Below are positions 6,253 through 8,561 of a DNA stretch of 8,561 bases, piece after piece. The stretch lies in NCBI GenBank assembly GCA_006227805.1, contig SBFT01000330.1, forward strand, positions 1 to 8,561. The letters are read 5' to 3'. Position numbers and translations under genes: made by a program. The notes beneath the pieces are model-generated. The model was not told the DNA's origin and did no database searches. It saw only the letters and a list, made by a program, of their open reading frames with translations. This DNA is from Paracoccaceae bacterium. Lineage in GTDB: Bacteria; Pseudomonadota; Alphaproteobacteria; Rhodobacterales; Rhodobacteraceae. Every line of letters begins with the position of its first letter. Positions within the stretch are counted from its first letter, which is position 1.

Positions 6253-6253
6253 G

Positions 6254-6898
6254 CTATCGGCCGCGCCAGGTGCCCAGCCAGCGGCGGATGCGTCCCCGCC
6301 GTTCGGCCACCGCGTCGCCGGCGGCGTCGAAACCTTCCTCGATGTCTTCCAGCACCGGGTCGATCCGCGCCATCCGGAACCGCCGCCAGCGCACCCAGAT
6401 CGCGTAGAAGGTGGCCGCCAGCAGGGTCAGGATGACGATGTTCAGCCAGGGGATGATCCGCACGTCGGGGCCCTCGACGGGGCGCAGGCTGACCGCGTTG
6501 GGGAAGATCGACAGGAATTCGTTGCGCCAGCCGTAATGGCGCAGCGCATACCAGCGCGGCGCGGCCGCGGTCGAGGTGGCGTCGGCCGCCTCGGTATAGA
6601 GGTTCGCGGTGTCGAACTTGAAATAGGGCGGCCAGCCCCAGCCCGTATCCTCGTTGCGATAGACCATCGGGCGGCCATTGGCGCGCACGGTCTGGATGAA
6701 CTGGACGTCGCGGTTGATCAGCCCGGCGGATTGATCATCCGGCACCGACCAGAACATGCGCGTCCAGTCGCCCAGTTCCTGACGCTCCTCGTAGGTGTTC
6801 ACGACCCGCACGATGTCCGTCTGCGGCAGGGTGTAATGCAGGAAGGCGCCGAACAGCGTCCAGAAGGCGATGATGAAGGTCCATTTGATGTAGGCCAC
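6254..6898 (-). CDS. DUF1523-like membrane-anchored protein
   Basis: I recognise this as resembling the DUF1523 family of Rhodobacterales; its function is unknown. From the chosen start it has 214 residues. A first membrane helix (about 4-23) is followed by a periplasmic domain of about 120 residues with aromatic motifs such as DTGWGWPPYFKFDTANLY, then a second helix (about 148-168). A basic cytoplasmic tail begins VRWRRFRMARIDP and contains an acidic LEDIEEGFD. The start is GTG. A GTG at 6907 opens the frame, but the GTG at 6898 has AAGGGG eight bases upstream, whereas at 6907 the same run abuts the codon, so I prefer 6898. It lies 15 bases after the two-helix protein gene, so the two are probably co-translated and may act together in the membrane. 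Confidence 0.85.
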   Translation of the reverse strand: MAYIKWTFIIAFWTLFGAFLHYTLPQTDIVRVVNTYEERQELGDWTRMFWSVPDDQSAGLINRDVQFIQTVRANGRPMVYRNEDTGWGWPPYFKFDTANLYTEAADATSTAAAPRWYALRHYGWRNEFLSIFPNAVSLRPVEGPDVRIIPWLNIVILTLLAATFYAIWVRWRRFRMARIDPVLEDIEEGFDAAGDAVAERRGRIRRWLGTWRGR

Positions 6899-6913
6899 GG
6901 GCAGCACCCCTTC

Positions 6914-7180
6914 TCAGGCGAAGTTCACCAGATAGATGATCAGCGCGATCAGCGCCAGCGGAACGACATAGACGCCCAGGATCAGCTTGCGCCGGAGCGA
7001 GCCGTCATACTCGGCCAGCCCCTGCCTGATGAAGGCGTCGCGGTCGCCCTGCATGGCTTCCTCTTCCCACTCGGCCTCGAGCTTGGCGCGCCGCACGCTG
7101 CGCGAATAGAGCGAGAGCGAGACATAGACGATCGTCAGCGCGACGAACAGGATGATCAGAAGCCGTGCGGCGCCCAGCAT
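6914..7180 (-). CDS. Small two-helix inner-membrane protein of unknown function
   Basis: An 88-residue protein with two strongly hydrophobic segments, about residues 5-25 and 65-86, joined by a charged loop of about 40 residues (26-64). The loop is basic at both membrane edges (RSVRRAK and SLRRK) and acidic in the middle (EAEWEEEAMQGDRD), so by the positive-inside rule it should face the cytoplasm with both termini outside. I do not know a named family. AGGAG lies eight bases before the ATG and is formed by the last codons and stop of the preceding gene, which ends only four bases upstream. This is a strong sign of translational coupling. It sits between the DUF6638-like and DUF1523-like genes, which suggests a shared membrane function. 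Confidence 0.85.
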   Translation of the reverse strand: MLGAARLLIILFVALTIVYVSLSLYSRSVRRAKLEAEWEEEAMQGDRDAFIRQGLAEYDGSLRRKLILGVYVVPLALIALIIYLVNFA

Positions 7181-7184
7181 GTCT

Positions 7185-8561
7185 CTATCTCCTCACCGCG
7201 CCCCAGGGACCGACGCGGTCGATGAGGTCGCGCCTGTCCTTGCGCGCCCAGGGTTGCGGGGGCGGCGGCGGCGGGGGCGCCTTGTCCGCCATGTCGGGTT
7301 CGTGCCCGAAAAGTGCCGCGCGGGCACCGGCCTTGTCCACCTGGTATTCCCGGGTCAGCACATCGACCACATAGGCCTGCTTGGCCTGCGCCCATGTCCT
7401 GTAGCGCGCGTAGAACAGCGCCTTGTGACAGATGAAGGTCTGGCGGAAATCGCGCGGCGTCAGTTCGCAGAGCATCATGTTGACCAGATCGCGGTCGGCC
7501 GTGTCCGCGGCGCGCAGGGTGTAGAAATAGGCCGGGTGGTCCGACCCGATGCGCGGCCAGTCGGCCCCTGTCTCGGCCCAGCGCACCAGGTCGGCCAGAG
7601 CCAGGAATTCCGGCGGCAGGCGATGCCCCATGTCGCGGGCCAGGCGCCGCAGATCGGTGCGCGTGGTGGCCGACAGGTCCAGCCCCGCATCCGCCGCCGC
7701 CGAGATCAGGATGAAGTCCATCTTCTGGCGCAGGATCGCCGCCGCATCGACGCCGCGGGCGGTGACGATGGGTTCCACCAGGCCGTTCAGATCGAGGAAC
7801 TTCGCGATCTGGTTGCGGTCGCGCAGATCGAGGACCTGCGCGATCGGCAGCGGGCCCAGCGCCTCCTTCGGGCCGACCGAGATCGCCGCAGGATGCGCGA
7901 CCCCCCGGAAGATGTAGAGCCCGCCGAAGAAGTCGGTCCAGAAATTGACCTGCTCGAACTCCATCGCCTTCAGGCGGACGGGATTGCGGGTGATGTCGCC
8001 GGTGCGTTTGGCCAGGGTGATCATCTCGGCGATCAGCACGTCGTCGAACCAGGCGTCCTCTTCCGTCTTGAAGCGGTCAATCATCGCGGCCAGCGCGTCG
8101 CTGTCGCGCAGGGTGCCGCTGGTCGTGTCCGCCTCGATCACGATGCGGCGGATGTCGAACAGGCGGTCGGGCGTGGGCACGCCATAGACGGAATTCACCA
8201 ATTCCCCCGCCACCGCGTCGCGGGCGGTCAGGGCGAACAGCTGGGCTTCGTTCTCTTCCATGAACCGGCGCAGGATGTCGCGGGAATTCGAGAACCTGGC
8301 GTTCAGCAGCGGCGCGGTCTTCTGCTCGGTCGTCAGCAGGATGAACTGCCGGTTCACGCCGTCGCGGTTCAGGTAGAGATGATCGCCCAATTCGTCGCCC
8401 ACCTCGGGCGAATAGCCCGAGATGTCGATGTGGAAATCGGCGAGTTTCGTCTGTTTCCCCGTCAGGTGCTTCAGCGCGCGGTTATAGCGTTCGACCAGCG
8501 CGGGCGAGGCGATCTCGATCAGGTTGCCGAACATCAGGCCGGAGGAGATGAGGCGTTTCAT
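7185..8561 (-). CDS. DUF6638-like cytoplasmic protein of unknown function
   Basis: A 458-residue protein that appears complete: its ATG is the last three bases of the window and it ends in TAG at 7187-7185. It resembles proteins I recall being labelled DUF6638 in Rhodobacterales; the number is from memory and only moderately certain. No signal peptide, long membrane helix or nucleotide-binding motif is visible. The N-terminal MKRLISSGLMFGNL leads into a mixed alpha/beta region, and residues about 200-310 include FWTDFFGGLYIFRGVAHPAA and ILRQKMDFILIS. Near the C-terminus, residues 429-435 are seven consecutive prolines, followed by a basic tail. It is first of a tight three-gene set with two membrane proteins, so a role at the membrane or as a soluble partner is plausible but unproven. 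Upstream control lies outside the window. Confidence 0.85.
   Translation of the reverse strand: MKRLISSGLMFGNLIEIASPALVERYNRALKHLTGKQTKLADFHIDISGYSPEVGDELGDHLYLNRDGVNRQFILLTTEQKTAPLLNARFSNSRDILRRFMEENEAQLFALTARDAVAGELVNSVYGVPTPDRLFDIRRIVIEADTTSGTLRDSDALAAMIDRFKTEEDAWFDDVLIAEMITLAKRTGDITRNPVRLKAMEFEQVNFWTDFFGGLYIFRGVAHPAAISVGPKEALGPLPIAQVLDLRDRNQIAKFLDLNGLVEPIVTARGVDAAAILRQKMDFILISAAADAGLDLSATTRTDLRRLARDMGHRLPPEFLALADLVRWAETGADWPRIGSDHPAYFYTLRAADTADRDLVNMMLCELTPRDFRQTFICHKALFYARYRTWAQAKQAYVVDVLTREYQVDKAGARAALFGHEPDMADKAPPPPPPPQPWARKDRRDLIDRVGPWGAVRR

Noticed and set aside
6218..7225. Plus-strand open frame (335 codons) opposite the DUF1523-like and two-helix genes
   Set aside because: The minus-strand genes have clear membrane helices, ribosome sites and tight spacing; this frame has low-complexity Arg/Gln/Asp composition.

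Overview
This window is GC-rich, tightly packed bacterial chromosome. It suggests an alphaproteobacterium of the Rhodobacterales (Rhodobacteraceae/Paracoccaceae type). The reasons are strong GC bias at third codon positions, short gaps, and a group of little-characterised proteins (a DUF6638-like protein, a two-helix membrane protein and a DUF1523-like protein) that I associate with that order. The lineage call rests on recognition from memory, not on a search.

Left part (1-2628): an Ada-like DNA alkyltransferase fused to an AraC-type DNA-binding domain lies on the minus strand and diverges from a plus-strand pair. That pair is endonuclease III (nth) and a PfkB-family sugar kinase of the adenosine kinase type, joined by an ATGA stop/start overlap. 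The roughly 112-base divergent spacer holds a 10-base match to part of the E. coli Ada operator, oriented toward the ada-like gene.

Middle (2633-5637), minus strand, read from high to low coordinates: 3-mercaptopyruvate sulfurtransferase (sseA), an aspartate/aromatic aminotransferase (tyrB-like), the Nudix RNA 5'-pyrophosphohydrolase (rppH) and a small cysteine-rich, probably exported protein of unknown function. The genes are joined by TGATG, a 7-base gap and an overlap, so they look like one transcription unit. SseA and an aspartate-type aminotransferase are a chemically sensible pair, because the aminotransferase can supply 3-mercaptopyruvate from cysteine.

Right part (5732-8561), minus strand: a DUF6638-like protein whose ATG is the last codon of the window, a small two-helix membrane protein, a DUF1523-like membrane-anchored protein, then smpB (tmRNA partner in ribosome rescue). 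The first three are packed with gaps of 4 and 15 bases. smpB follows after a 45-base leader holding two overlapping GC-rich inverted repeats and no clear Shine-Dalgarno sequence.

I saw no RNA genes, insertion sequences, CRISPR arrays, phage genes or origin. No stretch over 300 bases lacks a gene. This is mostly ordinary core chromosome. The points most worth a second look are the half Ada operator, the unclear start of the small secreted protein, the sseA-tyrB coupling and the uncharacterised membrane module upstream of smpB.
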